64,000 bases of DNA from Solobacterium sp. (lineage in GTDB: Bacteria; Bacillota_I; Bacilli_A; Erysipelotrichales; Erysipelotrichaceae), in assembly GCA_017469355.1 (NCBI GenBank), contig JAFUGM010000056.1:46585-110584 (forward strand), in the 5' to 3' direction. Below the pieces are notes generated by a model. It saw only the letters and a program-made list of their open reading frames with translations. It did not search any database and was not told the DNA's origin. Position 1 is the stretch's first letter; each line of letters starts with the position of its first letter. Of this stretch, positions 7,639 to 17,293 are shown in pieces. Made by a program: the position numbers and the translations under genes.

Positions 7639-9153
7639 CTAGCAGGGCAGGAAGCCGTCACACGGGTCCCGTCGTTCTCCTTCATACATGATAAAGAAAT
7701 GCGTGTGAGGTCCCGTCGCAAGACCCGTCATGCCGATCTGACCGATGATATCGCCCTTATCTACGACGGTTCCCTCCTCCAGCGGAGACGGCACATTCAT
7801 ATGACCATAGTAGGTTTCATAACCGTTGTTATGATCGATGATGATGTAGTTTCCGTTAATTCCGTTATAGGAATTCACTTCAATCACACCACGGTCTGCC
7901 GCGTAGATGTTTCCATAACGGTCATAGGCGTTTTGAATATCGATGGCCCGATGTCCGTAATAACAACCCCAATGACAGGAGATATACGGGTTGTCGACCG
8001 GCCAGCGGAAGGACCCGGTACCAGTTCCCGGCAATACCATCGTACCGACCGCAATGATTTCATTGATCGGCTGTAAGGTGTCTACCGAGGAAGTCAGAGA
8101 ACCGCTGACCAGAACACCATTGATCCACCGTTCGGTATACAGGGAGTTCTTCGATCCATCGACTGCGACCTGAACCTGATGGATCTCCCCTTCCCGGATC
8201 GTATTATCGGTCTGGTAAATCGTATCTGCGATAATCGGTTCCTTTTTCATGGATTCCTTGGTTACCACAATATCGATCGGAGAAGTGAAGTAAGTAACAC
8301 ATAATTCCATTCCTTCACTGAGAATCTGATCCGTTCCGGTAATCTGATCCCGGTTAATATTCATTACCTGGGTTGCGGAAAGGTCATGGTTCTTTGAACC
8401 TACACCAGCCACGGTGTCATAGGTCTGAACCGTATAGTATTCCCGCTCTATATTTTCACCATATTCCAGATAGTCGAGCACTTCTTCCGCAGTGGTTTTG
8501 ATATTATCTGGCGACGTGTATGCCGGCTGCATCGTAATAGTCTGTAATACCGTTACACCGACCGAACGGGATCCATAGGTCTTAAGCGGCGGCGTGCTTT
8601 CTCCGCGGTTAAGCAGCGCGAGTTCTTCCGGTTCAATGAAGTAGGACATGTATTGATTCATCGCCTCATTGAACAGATCTTCATCCGAAATATAGATTTC
8701 AGCGTAGATGCCGTTTTCATCCGAAAACTCCACACCCGTACAGCGCAACGTAAACAGGCGATTCTCCTTCAGATAGGAAAAAATCGCCTCATCGATATTT
8801 TCATAGGTCATATAACTCTGCTCGGAAATCAGATAGACATCTGTCCCAAGCGCAAGTTTTGAGCCGGGATACTCCGCCTCATAAAGTTCCTTGTAGGTGC
8901 TCTGAAGGAAACTGTCCAGTTCCCCTTTCGCACTCAGCACGCCGACCAGCTCTCCATCACTGTAAAGACGGAAGACTTCATGCGGTGTGCTGTCAATCCG
9001 CTCTGCCCGCTGTGAAAGAACGGAAGAGGAATTCTCCTCCGCAAGCGTATAGGCGTAGGGCTGTGCCACCAGTTTCAACGCACTCGGCAATCCAAAGACC
9101 ACCGCGAAGGAACCTAACAGACACCCAAACAAAACCAGCACACGTTTGATCAT
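7639..9153 (-). CDS. Secreted/anchored LysM-G5-M23 peptidoglycan endopeptidase
   Basis: About 504 residues: an N-terminal membrane segment or signal anchor (MIKRVLVLFGCLLGS...), a long extracytoplasmic region, a LysM-like domain (about 238-296), a G5 domain (about 303-372) and a C-terminal M23 domain (about 390-495). The zinc-ligand pattern is complete: GHRAID (His401, Asp405), YGHM (His451) and GPHTHF (His483, His485). It should bind and cut peptidoglycan cross-bridges. The start is set at ATG 9151-9153, whose GGAG site lies across the dnaB stop codon; upstream in-frame ATGs lie inside dnaB. It occupies the place where walRK-yycHI stand in Bacillus-type genomes. Confidence 0.88.
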   Translation of the reverse strand: MIKRVLVLFGCLLGSFAVVFGLPSALKLVAQPYAYTLAEENSSSVLSQRAERIDSTPHEVFRLYSDGELVGVLSAKGELDSFLQSTYKELYEAEYPGSKLALGTDVYLISEQSYMTYENIDEAIFSYLKENRLFTLRCTGVEFSDENGIYAEIYISDEDLFNEAMNQYMSYFIEPEELALLNRGESTPPLKTYGSRSVGVTVLQTITMQPAYTSPDNIKTTAEEVLDYLEYGENIEREYYTVQTYDTVAGVGSKNHDLSATQVMNINRDQITGTDQILSEGMELCVTYFTSPIDIVVTKESMKKEPIIADTIYQTDNTIREGEIHQVQVAVDGSKNSLYTERWINGVLVSGSLTSSVDTLQPINEIIAVGTMVLPGTGTGSFRWPVDNPYISCHWGCYYGHRAIDIQNAYDRYGNIYAADRGVIEVNSYNGINGNYIIIDHNNGYETYYGHMNVPSPLEEGTVVDKGDIIGQIGMTGLATGPHTHFFIMYEGERRDPCDGFLPC

Positions 9154-9157
9154 GAGC

Positions 9158-10519
9158 TTACTCCGCATGACGTTCAATATTCATCAAGGCATTCGTGTTT
9201 GCCTCAAACGCAAGATTAATCCGCCGGGTCGCACCGTTACGGTGTTTGGCGATATTGATTTCCAGTTCCTCACTACCCGTACGTTCCGCCTCTTCCTTGG
9301 CTTCCGCATCATAATAGGACTTCCGATATAACAACATGACGATATCCGCGTCCTGCTCAATGGCACCGGACTCACGCAGATCCGAAAGCTGCGGGTGCTT
9401 GTCTTCCCGACTCTCCACATTACGGGAAAGCTGCGACAATGCGATGACTGGCACTTCCAGTTCTCTTGCCAGGGCCTTGAGGCTTCGGGAAATCTCTGAT
9501 ACTTCCTGTTGGCGGTTGACTTCGCCTCGGCCAGAAGACGTTCCGGAAATCAATTGAATATAGTCAATAAGAATCATGGAAAGTCCGTGTTCATTCTTCA
9601 AACGCCGACACTTGGAGAAAATCTCCGGCACTTTGACGGAAGACTTATCATCAATATAAATCAAAGAGGAACTCAGACTGTCACTGGCCTCATTGATGCG
9701 GTTCCAATGTTCATTGGTAATATGGCGGCCAGTACGTAGCAGGTCACTTTCCACCCGGCTTTTCGCACTTAATAACCGCATTGCGAGAGACTCCGCGCTC
9801 ATTTCCAGAGAGAAAATCGCAACTGCGCTGTTCTTCTGATAGCCCGCCACATTCATCGCAAGATTCAACGCAACTGCAGTTTTTCCCATCGACGGACGTG
9901 CCGCAAGAATAATCAGATCCCCTTTCTGGAATCCATGCGTGATCCGGTCCAGATCACGGAAGCCGGTTTTCACACCGATAATGTCACTGTTGGTTGCGGA
10001 CTGACGGTGAATCTGTTCCACCACTTCATGCATTAATGCCGGGGTCGTCTGAAACTCACCGGTCCGCCGGCTGCGGGACACATTCAGCACCGCTTTTTCA
10101 CAGGCATCCAGATAATCATTAATATCGGTCGTCCCTTCCAGACCACTCGACGTAATCTCCCGTCCAGCTTCAATCATCGCCCGGGTCAATGCCTTATCTT
10201 TCAAAATCGACACATAGGTTTTGGTATTAGCACTGGTAACCGCCGATTCCATCAGGCTGGTAAGTGCCGCAGTTCCGCCGACCTTATCCAGGTTTCCCTG
10301 ATCGAGAAGCCGGGTCGAAACAGAAACCGGATCGACGGTGATGCTTTCCCGGTACAGCGATTCGATCGCACGGAAAATCAGGCGATTTCGCTCATCGTAG
10401 AAATCGTCTTCCACTAATCCCTCTTCAATCGCAAGTCGACCGGAAGAGGTATAAACCATCATCGTCCCAAGAAGCGCAGCTTCCGCTTCCGGTGCCGAAG
10501 GCAATGCTGAAATCGGCAT
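9158..10519 (-). CDS. dnaB: Replicative DNA helicase DnaB
   Basis: Hexameric 5'-3' helicase of the replication fork (named dnaC in Bacillus). The 453 residues have the N-terminal DnaB domain (about 8-110) and a RecA-like core with Walker A ARPSMGKT (207-214), Walker B-like MILIDYIQL, and the RESGAIEQDADIVMLLYR segment of DnaB helicases. No intein is present. The start codon is 1 nt from the end of rplI, the usual rplI-dnaB pairing. Confidence 0.97.
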   Translation of the reverse strand: MPISALPSAPEAEAALLGTMMVYTSSGRLAIEEGLVEDDFYDERNRLIFRAIESLYRESITVDPVSVSTRLLDQGNLDKVGGTAALTSLMESAVTSANTKTYVSILKDKALTRAMIEAGREITSSGLEGTTDINDYLDACEKAVLNVSRSRRTGEFQTTPALMHEVVEQIHRQSATNSDIIGVKTGFRDLDRITHGFQKGDLIILAARPSMGKTAVALNLAMNVAGYQKNSAVAIFSLEMSAESLAMRLLSAKSRVESDLLRTGRHITNEHWNRINEASDSLSSSLIYIDDKSSVKVPEIFSKCRRLKNEHGLSMILIDYIQLISGTSSGRGEVNRQQEVSEISRSLKALARELEVPVIALSQLSRNVESREDKHPQLSDLRESGAIEQDADIVMLLYRKSYYDAEAKEEAERTGSEELEINIAKHRNGATRRINLAFEANTNALMNIERHAE

Positions 10520-10520
10520 A

Positions 10521-10967
10521 TTAATCGTTTCCCTTTACATTGACACGAACCGTGCCAACAACACCTTTATACAGTTCCACCCGAACCTTCGTTACCCCAA
10601 GGCTTCCGATCGGAGCGGTATCGAGAATCTTACGCTTATCCACTTTATAACCACGGCGGTTGAGTTCCTCCGCAATCTGCTTGGTGGAAACAGAGCCGAA
10701 TACCCGGCCATCCTTTCCGGAATTCACATGAAACTCCAGAATGAGGTTTTCGAATTCCTTTGCGACTGCCTCCGCATCCGCGCGGTTCTTTGCGTCAATC
10801 TGTGCTGCTTCTTCTTTCTGTTCTGCCAGAATTTCCCGGCTTTTTTCGGTAGATACTACCGCAAGCCCTCTTGCGATCAGATAGTTACGGCCATAGCCGT
10901 CTGCCACTTCAACGATGTCACCCTTCTTTCCGAGCTTTTTGACATCACTTTTCAGAATCACTTTCAT
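10521..10967 (-). CDS. rplI: 50S ribosomal protein L9
   Basis: Binds 23S rRNA at the base of the L1 stalk. The 148 residues begin [17 protein letters not shown], with the L9 signature near residues 13-40 and the C-terminal domain after a long helix. The ATG at 10965-10967 follows GAGGAGGTG at the right spacing. The in-frame ATG five codons upstream is rejected because it lies inside gdpP with no site. The gene overlaps the 3' end of gdpP by 23 nt. Confidence 0.97.
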   Translation of the reverse strand: MKVILKSDVKKLGKKGDIVEVADGYGRNYLIARGLAVVSTEKSREILAEQKEEAAQIDAKNRADAEAVAKEFENLILEFHVNSGKDGRVFGSVSTKQIAEELNRRGYKVDKRKILDTAPIGSLGVTKVRVELYKGVVGTVRVNVKGND

Positions 10968-12918
10968 TACGCACCTCCTCAAAATAGTTATTCACGTTCC
11001 CAAGAAGTTCTTTTTCCAACTCATCAATACTGCATCGCTTCCGCTGAACTGCCGCAGCGGTCATATGTCCGCCGCCGTTCATCGCTTCCATGATCAGCTG
11101 TACATTTACCTTACCCGAGGATCGGGCTGAGATCGCGGTATCGCCGTCCTTCGTATCAGAAATCACAAAGACCGCATCCACTCCCAATACATCCAACATC
11201 CGATCCGCAACCTGACTCATAATCGAACGAGTTAAGGTTCCCTGCTTATAAGGGACGGTAAGTATTCCGTTATCATAGCGTTTTGCGCATGCCATGCAGG
11301 AAGCCTTGAGTTTGAGATCCTCGTAGGTATCCTTAAGATATTCATCGACTTCCATGGGGTCGGCGCCCATCTTACGCAATGCGGCGGCAGCCTCATAGGT
11401 ACGGGCACCCGTGCGCACATGGAAGCGGTTGGTATCGATGGTCATTCCCGCCAACATGATATTCGCATCCAATTCAGACAGTTCAATCCGGCTGGAAATA
11501 TACGGCATCATTTCCGTAATCAGTTCACAGGCAGAACTTGCGCCGGCTTCGATATATACAAGCACCGGCTGAACGCCCATTTCCGTACTGCGGCGATGAT
11601 GATCGATAATTGCGATCTTCTCCGCTTCTTCCAGAACCTTTGCGCCATTGGACTGCTTGATGTTATGGTGATCCACCATTACCACAAGCGTATTGGGCTT
11701 CAGTTGGTTCAGTGCTTCACTTTCCGTCACAAACTGAATTTCCTGGGAAAGCTCTTCCGCATTGGCGGAAAGCACCTTACCAAGTTTTTCTTCGACCCCA
11801 CCGGTCTTTTCGATAATGCATACCTGCTTGTTTAAGGCAATCGCTGCCCGGGCGACACCGATCGCTGAACCAGCGCAGTCAAAATCCATATTCTTATGCC
11901 CGCACACAATCACATTGGCCGACCGGGAAATCAATTCCCGTAACGTATTGGCCATGACACGCACACGGACACGGCTTCGCTTCTCCGCCGCTTCGGTGGA
12001 ACCGCCGAAGTATTTCACATCTTCTCCGCTCTTCTGTACAACCACCTGATCGCCACCTCGGCTCTGCGCAAGATCAATCAGTTTCACCGCCAGATCATCC
12101 AGTTCATTCAGACGTTCCGAACCCCGCGCAAAGGACATGGACAATGTGATGGCCGCATCCTGGCGGGCAGCGCCCTTACGCACCGCATTCAGCACAGAGA
12201 AGTGATCTGCCGCAAGATCTGAGAACATCTTTTCGTTAAGAACCATGTAATAGCGGGAATTGGAAATCCGCTTCAGCAGGATCCCTCGATCCCGACAATA
12301 GTCGGTTAACGGGGTGCGGACCGCCGTATTGATATTGGCGATCGTCGCATCATCCTCATACTGGGTTACCTCTTCATAGTTATCGAGCACCGCAATTCCG
12401 ATGACCGGATGTTCTTCCTCATAGGAAAGCAGCGCATTCTTTTCCTTTGTGATATCGCGGAAGATCAGCACCGGCTCACTTTCCCGGCGGGTGATGCGAT
12501 AAATGCGGTCATCCAGCTGCACATCCACCGTATCCGATCCACCGGAGATCAGGGGATCCACTTCTGGCAGCCAGCTGAGCACCTTGTCGCCAAGACGGTT
12601 CAGCCCCCGCTCTTCAAACAGTTCACTCATCCAGTTGATGATATAGTCGTCATCATAGATCAACATTCCAACCTGACCGAACAATAACGCGTCCTTTGCG
12701 GTTTCCCCCAGGATCTCCGCAACGCCGACCGACTGCTCATTCAAAAGCGTATCCATGCGTTCGGAAATCAGAAAGAACGCAGCTGCCTGAACCACCAGAA
12801 TCACTACCGCAGGAAGAATGGCACGATCCAATCCAAAGCGCAGTAATACAAGAAGACCGATCTCCACGAGGGTGATGATAAGAAGGATTCGTTTCAGATC
12901 ATTGAGTTTTTTGCGCAT
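10945..12918 (-). CDS. gdpP: c-di-AMP phosphodiesterase GdpP
   Basis: Membrane phosphodiesterase that hydrolyses cyclic di-AMP. The 657 residues show two N-terminal membrane helices (about 10-52), a PAS-like domain (about 75-165), a degenerate GGDEF domain (about 170-305) and a DHH/DHHA1 module. Metal ligands are visible in [15 protein letters not shown] (His341, Asp345, Asp347) and VDHH (415-418), with GGGH near residue 625 in DHHA1. The modified GGDEF lacks a synthase motif, as in the family. It overlaps DUF2232 by 20 nt and rplI by 23 nt, giving translational coupling. Confidence 0.96.
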   Translation of the reverse strand: MRKKLNDLKRILLIITLVEIGLLVLLRFGLDRAILPAVVILVVQAAAFFLISERMDTLLNEQSVGVAEILGETAKDALLFGQVGMLIYDDDYIINWMSELFEERGLNRLGDKVLSWLPEVDPLISGGSDTVDVQLDDRIYRITRRESEPVLIFRDITKEKNALLSYEEEHPVIGIAVLDNYEEVTQYEDDATIANINTAVRTPLTDYCRDRGILLKRISNSRYYMVLNEKMFSDLAADHFSVLNAVRKGAARQDAAITLSMSFARGSERLNELDDLAVKLIDLAQSRGGDQVVVQKSGEDVKYFGGSTEAAEKRSRVRVRVMANTLRELISRSANVIVCGHKNMDFDCAGSAIGVARAAIALNKQVCIIEKTGGVEEKLGKVLSANAEELSQEIQFVTESEALNQLKPNTLVVMVDHHNIKQSNGAKVLEEAEKIAIIDHHRRSTEMGVQPVLVYIEAGASSACELITEMMPYISSRIELSELDANIMLAGMTIDTNRFHVRTGARTYEAAAALRKMGADPMEVDEYLKDTYEDLKLKASCMACAKRYDNGILTVPYKQGTLTRSIMSQVADRMLDVLGVDAVFVISDTKDGDTAISARSSGKVNVQLIMEAMNGGGHMTAAAVQRKRCSIDELEKELLGNVNNYFEEVRNESDSEK

Positions 12919-13843
12919 TCTGAACTCCTTCCATCAAACGGCTGTGAACATCGGTTGTGATATACAGAAAACCGAAAATCACTAACCCCACCGGCATCAT
13001 GAACATCATGAGCAGGCCAAGAAACAGCCCGAGGAACCGGTGTCCGCCGGTTCGAAGCGCCGTAACGACAAGAATTCCGATAAACCCATAGGCTAAAAGA
13101 TACAGGAACCCACACATTCCAAGCCCCTGAAATACATTCTGCATAATCTCATCGGAAAACGGCCGGAAAATCGAATAGTAATATGCCACAAAGCCAACCA
13201 GTCCAAGATACCCGGTAGCTTTTGGCGGGTAATATTCGGATACCGGGCGGGGACGCTCCACCGGAAACCGCAGCCGCTTTAATAAAAGCCGGCTTAATAC
13301 ATGCGTCACAAACCCTTCTAACACACCAGTCAAAATCGCTGTAACCACAAAGATGGTCATAATATACTGTGAAAGATTTACGGTCGCAGGAAGCGAAGCG
13401 CCTGTCTGCGCAAAGACACCGGTAATGATTTCTTCCACTTCCGCGGTCTCTTCCGCAATGTTATAGCCAAACACAGACGCAAATACGACGGTGGACAGTA
13501 CATTGACCAATGCGCCTGCGGCCATCGTAATAAGAAGAATCCGATGGGTATCGCTGTGGGCGTAGATCCCGCCGCCATAAATCAAGCCAACCAGGCTTTC
13601 CGATGCGACAAAGAACAGCGTAGTAACTCCGCCAAGAATAAACCCGAGGATACACATCGCCGCGTATACCACCCAACTGTCCTTCCATCCGTATTTAGCG
13701 GAATAGAATACCATGGGTATCGGAAACAAAAACAAAAACATGTCCTGAAACAGACCGCCAAGCTGTCGGTTGATAAGCAGAACAGCGCCGACAATTGCGC
13801 ACATCATCGCACCATCTGTGATTCTGCGAACGTTGTTATTCAC
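12899..13843 (-). CDS. DUF2232 (YybS-family) polytopic membrane protein
   Basis: About 314 residues with roughly eight hydrophobic segments, matching the YybS/DUF2232 family found next to gdpP in Bacillota; its biochemical role is unknown. The start is GTG (13841-13843) behind GGAGG. An in-frame choice further in is not supported. It is the first gene of the operon through rlmH. Its leader holds a small hairpin plus T-run directly before the ribosome binding site. Confidence 0.85.
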   Translation of the reverse strand: MNNNVRRITDGAMMCAIVGAVLLINRQLGGLFQDMFLFLFPIPMVFYSAKYGWKDSWVVYAAMCILGFILGGVTTLFFVASESLVGLIYGGGIYAHSDTHRILLITMAAGALVNVLSTVVFASVFGYNIAEETAEVEEIITGVFAQTGASLPATVNLSQYIMTIFVVTAILTGVLEGFVTHVLSRLLLKRLRFPVERPRPVSEYYPPKATGYLGLVGFVAYYYSIFRPFSDEIMQNVFQGLGMCGFLYLLAYGFIGILVVTALRTGGHRFLGLFLGLLMMFMMPVGLVIFGFLYITTDVHSRLMEGVQNAQKTQ

Positions 13844-13855
13844 CGAATAAAACCT

Positions 13856-13878
13856 CCAAAAAGCCGATCACCCGGCTT
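13856..13878 (-). promoter_or_regulatory. Attenuator-like hairpin in the DUF2232-gdpP operon leader
   Basis: The 6-bp stem AAGCCG/CGGCTT (13873-13878 with 13861-13866) is followed on the minus strand by a T run that abuts the GGAGG site. It could act as a weak intrinsic terminator or occlude the start. The short stem limits confidence. Confidence 0.4.
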
Positions 13879-13886
13879 GATTTCTA

Positions 13887-13895
13887 ATTATAGCA
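13887..13895 (-). promoter_or_regulatory. Extended -10 promoter of the DUF2232-gdpP-rplI-dnaB operon
   Basis: The minus strand reads TGCTATAAT, an extended -10 element, about 45 nt upstream of the DUF2232 start. No good -35 box lies 16-18 bp upstream. Confidence 0.55.
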
Positions 13896-13940
13896 TCCCC
13901 TTCCTTTGTCCATCCACTCTTTCAAACTGCCGAAAGCGCG

Positions 13941-13967
13941 AAAAAAAGACCGGCCGGTATTCCGGTC
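13941..13967 (-). terminator. Terminator of the rpsF-ssb-rpsR operon
   Basis: The stem GACCGG/CCGGTC (13962-13967 with 13948-13953) is followed on the minus strand by seven T. It overlaps the rpsR stop codon. Confidence 0.85.
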
Positions 13968-14196
13968 AGTCCTGTACGTAAGGGATTAATGCCATCTGAC
14001 GCGCACGCTTGATCGCAACAGCCAGCTGACGCTGGTACTTTGCGCTTGTGCCGGTAACACGGCGAGGAATAATCTTGCCGTTGGCACTGATGAAACGCTT
14101 CAGAAGTTCAACATCCTTATAGTCGATATAGGTGATGTTATTCTTTGTGAAATAGCATACCTTACGGCCACCCATTCTCTGTTTTCTGAATGCCAT
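13966..14196 (-). CDS. rpsR: 30S ribosomal protein S18
   Basis: The 76 residues include the S18 core [43 protein letters not shown] (given in part: [14 protein letters not shown]). It lacks the Cys zinc-binding set seen in some S18 paralogs; only one Cys is present (KVCYF). It is the last gene of rpsF-ssb-rpsR, 23 nt after ssb, and its stop codon lies within the terminator stem. S6 and S18 bind each other on the 30S platform. Confidence 0.97.
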   Translation of the reverse strand: MAFRKQRMGGRKVCYFTKNNITYIDYKDVELLKRFISANGKIIPRRVTGTSAKYQRQLAVAIKRARQMALIPYVQD

Positions 14197-14219
14197 AATC
14201 TTCTCCTTGAATTCTACCG

Positions 14220-14708
14220 TTAAAACGGAAGGTCATCGCTTGCGATATCGAAGCTTGGACCTGTGTTGAAGCCATCGTCACTGCCGAATCCATCGGATGC
14301 AGGAAAGGGATCCTGCGGTTCCGGTGCGGAATAGCTGTTGGACGATGTCTGGCTCTGGGAAGCGTTTCTGGATTCCAGTATCTGTACACGATCACACAGA
14401 ACATCTGTCGTATAGACTTTCTTTCCATCGCGATCAGTATAGCTTCCGGTCTGGATGGAACCATTCACGCCAATCAGAGTACCTTTTCTGCCATAAGAGC
14501 CTAAGAAGTCCGCGCTCTGGCGCCATGCGACACAGCCAATGAAATCTGCTGTAGGCTGCTGGCTATTGCCCTGCGCGTTCTGCCCTCCGGAATACCTGCG
14601 GTCACAGGCAACAGTAAATCTGGCATAGGATACTCCGGAATTTGTCTTCCGGACTTCAACATCCTTTGTCAGACGTCCTACCAGAACCACCGTGTTAATT
14701 CCGCTCAT
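14220..14708 (-). CDS. ssb: Single-stranded DNA-binding protein
   Basis: Coats single-stranded DNA and recruits repair and replication proteins. The 162 residues contain an OB fold (about 1-105: [18 protein letters not shown], then CDRRYS), a disordered Gln/Ser/Gly-rich linker and the acidic tip DDLPF that docks partners. The start codon overlaps the rpsF stop by one base (TAATG). A single-copy housekeeping SSB is the natural reading. Confidence 0.97.
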   Translation of the reverse strand: MSGINTVVLVGRLTKDVEVRKTNSGVSYARFTVACDRRYSGGQNAQGNSQQPTADFIGCVAWRQSADFLGSYGRKGTLIGVNGSIQTGSYTDRDGKKVYTTDVLCDRVQILESRNASQSQTSSNSYSAPEPQDPFPASDGFGSDDGFNTGPSFDIASDDLPF

Positions 14709-15019
14709 TACTTGCTCTCCTTGGGTTCAGGTTTGTCATCGATGTTGACGATCATGAAGCGGACAACATTCGGATTGATGCGCATCAGACGATCAAATTC
14801 CTTCAGTCCGTCATTCTCTGACTCAAACGTTACTACAACATAGTAACCCTTGGTCATATCATCAATTTCGTACGCGAAATCGCGCATACCCCACTCATCG
14901 GTCTTGACGATCTTTCCACCTTCACTAGTGATGATTCCGCCAAGCTGTTCGATCAGTGCAGCACGCTTTTCTTCTTCCACGCCTGCGTTGATGATGTACA
15001 TGACTTCATACTTGCTCAT
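14708..15019 (-). CDS. rpsF: 30S ribosomal protein S6
   Basis: The 103 residues begin MSKYEVMYIINAGVEEEKRA, typical of S6, and end in an acidic/basic tail. ATG 15017-15019 follows AAGGAGGTG with good spacing. The frame stays open 48 codons further upstream, but that stretch lies in the leader and promoter and does not resemble S6. Confidence 0.97.
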   Translation of the reverse strand: MSKYEVMYIINAGVEEEKRAALIEQLGGIITSEGGKIVKTDEWGMRDFAYEIDDMTKGYYVVVTFESENDGLKEFDRLMRINPNVVRFMIVNIDDKPEPKESK

Positions 15020-15036
15020 TTGTACACCTCCTTCTG

Positions 15037-15088
15037 GTCTATCGGCCATTACTGGCAAGGAGCAGATGAACTTCTGTTCACCCGACTC
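15037..15088 (-). promoter_or_regulatory. Possible S6:S18-binding leader of rpsF
   Basis: Between promoter and rpsF the minus-strand RNA can pair GTCGG with CCGAT around an inner GAAC-AGAA-GTTC hairpin, leaving CCG near the junction. Autoregulatory rpsF leaders bound by S6:S18 use a CCG-containing bulge. The match is by eye only. Confidence 0.3.
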
Positions 15089-15096
15089 GCTTTTGA

Positions 15097-15125
15097 ATAG
15101 TAACAGTTTCCAAAACGGATGTAAA
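15097..15125 (-). promoter_or_regulatory. rpsF operon promoter
   Basis: TTTACA (minus strand, 15120-15125) and TACTAT (15097-15102) have a 17-bp spacer, about 78 nt upstream of rpsF and just after the DUF4349 terminator. Confidence 0.5.
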
Positions 15126-15153
15126 CAGAAAAATGCCGACGAATCGGCATTTT
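15124..15153 (-). terminator. Terminator after the DUF4349 gene
   Basis: The stem AAATGCCGA/TCGGCATTT with a 4-nt loop is flanked by T on the minus strand, just after the stop at 15164. Confidence 0.8.
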
Positions 15154-15163
15154 CTGGTGTCAA

Positions 15164-16179
15164 TTACTTCGGTTGGGAAGTTTCGGTTTCCTCTTCTCCC
15201 TTCTTCTTTCTGTGGAAGAATCTGCGCTCCTTCTTTTCCTTATTTCGATGAAAGATACGGGGGTCGAGTCCTTTGGACTTGCGATACTTCCGGATTCCGT
15301 AAATCAACAATCCTCCAACAAGCAGGAATGGGAACAGATGAATCAGCACCAGGGTGAGCTCTTCCAGGAAATAAACGAAGAAGGTCCAGGAGTAGGTGAA
15401 GGTTTCCGTGACTTTCTCCCAGAAGCCATCGATATGAAGGCGGTTATCTACCGGGGTATACTTCTGTACTTCATTGATGTTCAGATAGATCGTGGAATAT
15501 TCGACATCCGTATCCATGCTGGAACGATAGCTCTTCTTCTGATTCAGACGGGTCTGCACTTCCGAAAGACGCTCTTCTACCAGAATCATCTCTTCGACAG
15601 TCTCTGCCGCATCCATCATTTCAAGCAGCCTTGCCTGCTGTTTCTCCAAAGCTTCGATTTCAATGGAGTTGTCATTGTATCTGCGGGAAATGTTATCTAC
15701 GCCCTGGGAGCGGGAGGTAATCTTTCCCGTTCCATCCATGTCATTCATGAAGGCGTCAAAGGATGCGGTAGGAATCCGTACTGTCATGGACAGGGATCGG
15801 TTATTACTGCGCTCCCGTCCATCATATAGACCCAGCTTCTGTCGTTATCCCAGGCATTTTCCTGTTCGATGATGCCATGATAGGCATTGATTCTCTCCCG
15901 AACGGCGGAGACGGTTTCCTCATAGGAAAGTGTTTCAATGTTCAGCGATCCGGTATACACCAGCTTATCGCCAGTCAGCGCCTCTTCCGGTGAATCGGAA
16001 GCTTCTTCGTACTCATAGTACGCCTCGCCCGCATCATATACCGCTGCGCTCTCCGCAACACCGAAATATTCGTTGCTTGAGGTATCATAGGCAGCCGCAG
16101 ACGGGCTGGCACCAGACCCACATCCGCTTAAGGCAAATACAAGTGTTACTGCCGCAATCAGTTTTTCCGTTATTCTCAT
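15164..16179 (-). pseudogene. DUF4349 lipoprotein gene, frameshifted
   Basis: Two overlapping frames (15784-16179 and 15164-15787) together make one DUF4349 protein of about 330 residues. The first part has a lipobox LSGCGSG at the N-terminus and the DUF4349 start (KLVYTGSLNIETLSYEETV). The second has FDAF, a coiled coil, a C-terminal membrane helix and a basic tail. The break is at the GGG run (complement of 15814-15816). One more G gives DGERSNNRSLSMTVRIP in a single frame. Either this is a one-base sequencing error or a real inactivating deletion. Function of the family is unknown; it is a surface lipoprotein by signal. A terminator follows. Confidence 0.8.
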
Positions 16180-16255
16180 AGTCTTTCTCCCTTACTCAAT
16201 ATTGAAACACGTCAAACCCTCAATTCGCTGCACACTCCTCAAAAATATTTTTTCT

Positions 16256-17293
16256 TTACACAAATGGCTCCGCCTCAACCGGGCAGCCGCGCTCCACCGA
16301 TTCCTCAAGTTTTATCAGAAACAGCGCATCTTCGATCGCTTCTTTGAATGGATAGACTTCCCTGCTCGTTGTAAGATACTCCTTCATATCCCATAACATC
16401 GTTTTAATCGCAAACTCATCACTCGTTCGATCAAGAACCAAAGCCGGACTCCAGGATGGAAGCGGGCCACTCCATAATGCCCGATACTTCTCCTGTACCA
16501 ATGGCTCTAATGGGACTGTGGCCGGCTGATGCGTTTCATCCACATACCGCAGGCAGGTATCAGACCACTCTCCCTTCTCCCCACGTACGGTAATATGGCG
16601 GGAGCGGATAAAAGAATGGTATTGAAGACCACAGAAGTCATAAACTGCCGTTTTTCCCGAGGCATAGGTAATTAGTGCCTGCGTGCGGGTATGGTCATTC
16701 ATCACTCCGGATGTAATCGGCCCATTGCGGGAGTCGGTTTCTTCCCCAGAAGACACCGAGCGGATGGCCTGAATGGTATAGGATTCTCCATCCGTCGATA
16801 ACACTCGTCTTAAAAGACTTGCCCCATGATAATCATGCGCAAGGGAAAGATAGGCAGAGGTTGGCGCACCGATAAGCCCCTGGCGAATGACCTCAAGGCC
16901 AGCAGCGATCTCCGGCATCCGATGATATTGTTCTGCCACAAGAATCTTCGCCCCCTGACGATAGTAGTTCCATAGCGTTTCAAGTTCTTCGTTCGTCAGT
17001 CCGGCGGGCGTTTCCAGAATGACAGGATAGCCTTCCTTCAGCCATTCCTCTCCCACCGAAGCGATGGCTGTCTTATTCACCGCAATCACCACCGCGTCCG
17101 GCTGAAATGCAATTGCGGCTTCCTTATCCACAACAGCATCGATTCCCGTTTCTTCCTTCATCAAAGCTGCCTTTTCGCTTGAGCGGGTCAGAAAGCAGGC
17201 TTCAAACTGTGCAGGATGTTCGTGGGCAATCCGCCCGTAAAACTTTGCCCGATACCCTGAGCCGACAATCAGATAGCGAAACATCGGATTCAC
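16256..17293 (-). CDS. Gfo/Idh/MocA-family oxidoreductase (atypical)
   Basis: About 345 residues with an N-terminal Rossmann fold (YLIVGSGYRAKFYGRIA), the equivalent of the EKP motif changed to ETPAG, and a C-terminal dimerisation domain. The substitution of EKP weakens the prediction of normal dehydrogenase activity. It overlaps the upstream oxidoreductase by 4 nt (GTGA) if the GTG at 17293 is the start; ATG 17284 is an alternative. Substrate unknown; the pair is probably coexpressed. Confidence 0.75.
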   Translation of the reverse strand: MNPMFRYLIVGSGYRAKFYGRIAHEHPAQFEACFLTRSSEKAALMKEETGIDAVVDKEAAIAFQPDAVVIAVNKTAIASVGEEWLKEGYPVILETPAGLTNEELETLWNYYRQGAKILVAEQYHRMPEIAAGLEVIRQGLIGAPTSAYLSLAHDYHGASLLRRVLSTDGESYTIQAIRSVSSGEETDSRNGPITSGVMNDHTRTQALITYASGKTAVYDFCGLQYHSFIRSRHITVRGEKGEWSDTCLRYVDETHQPATVPLEPLVQEKYRALWSGPLPSWSPALVLDRTSDEFAIKTMLWDMKEYLTTSREVYPFKEAIEDALFLIKLEESVERGCPVEAEPFV

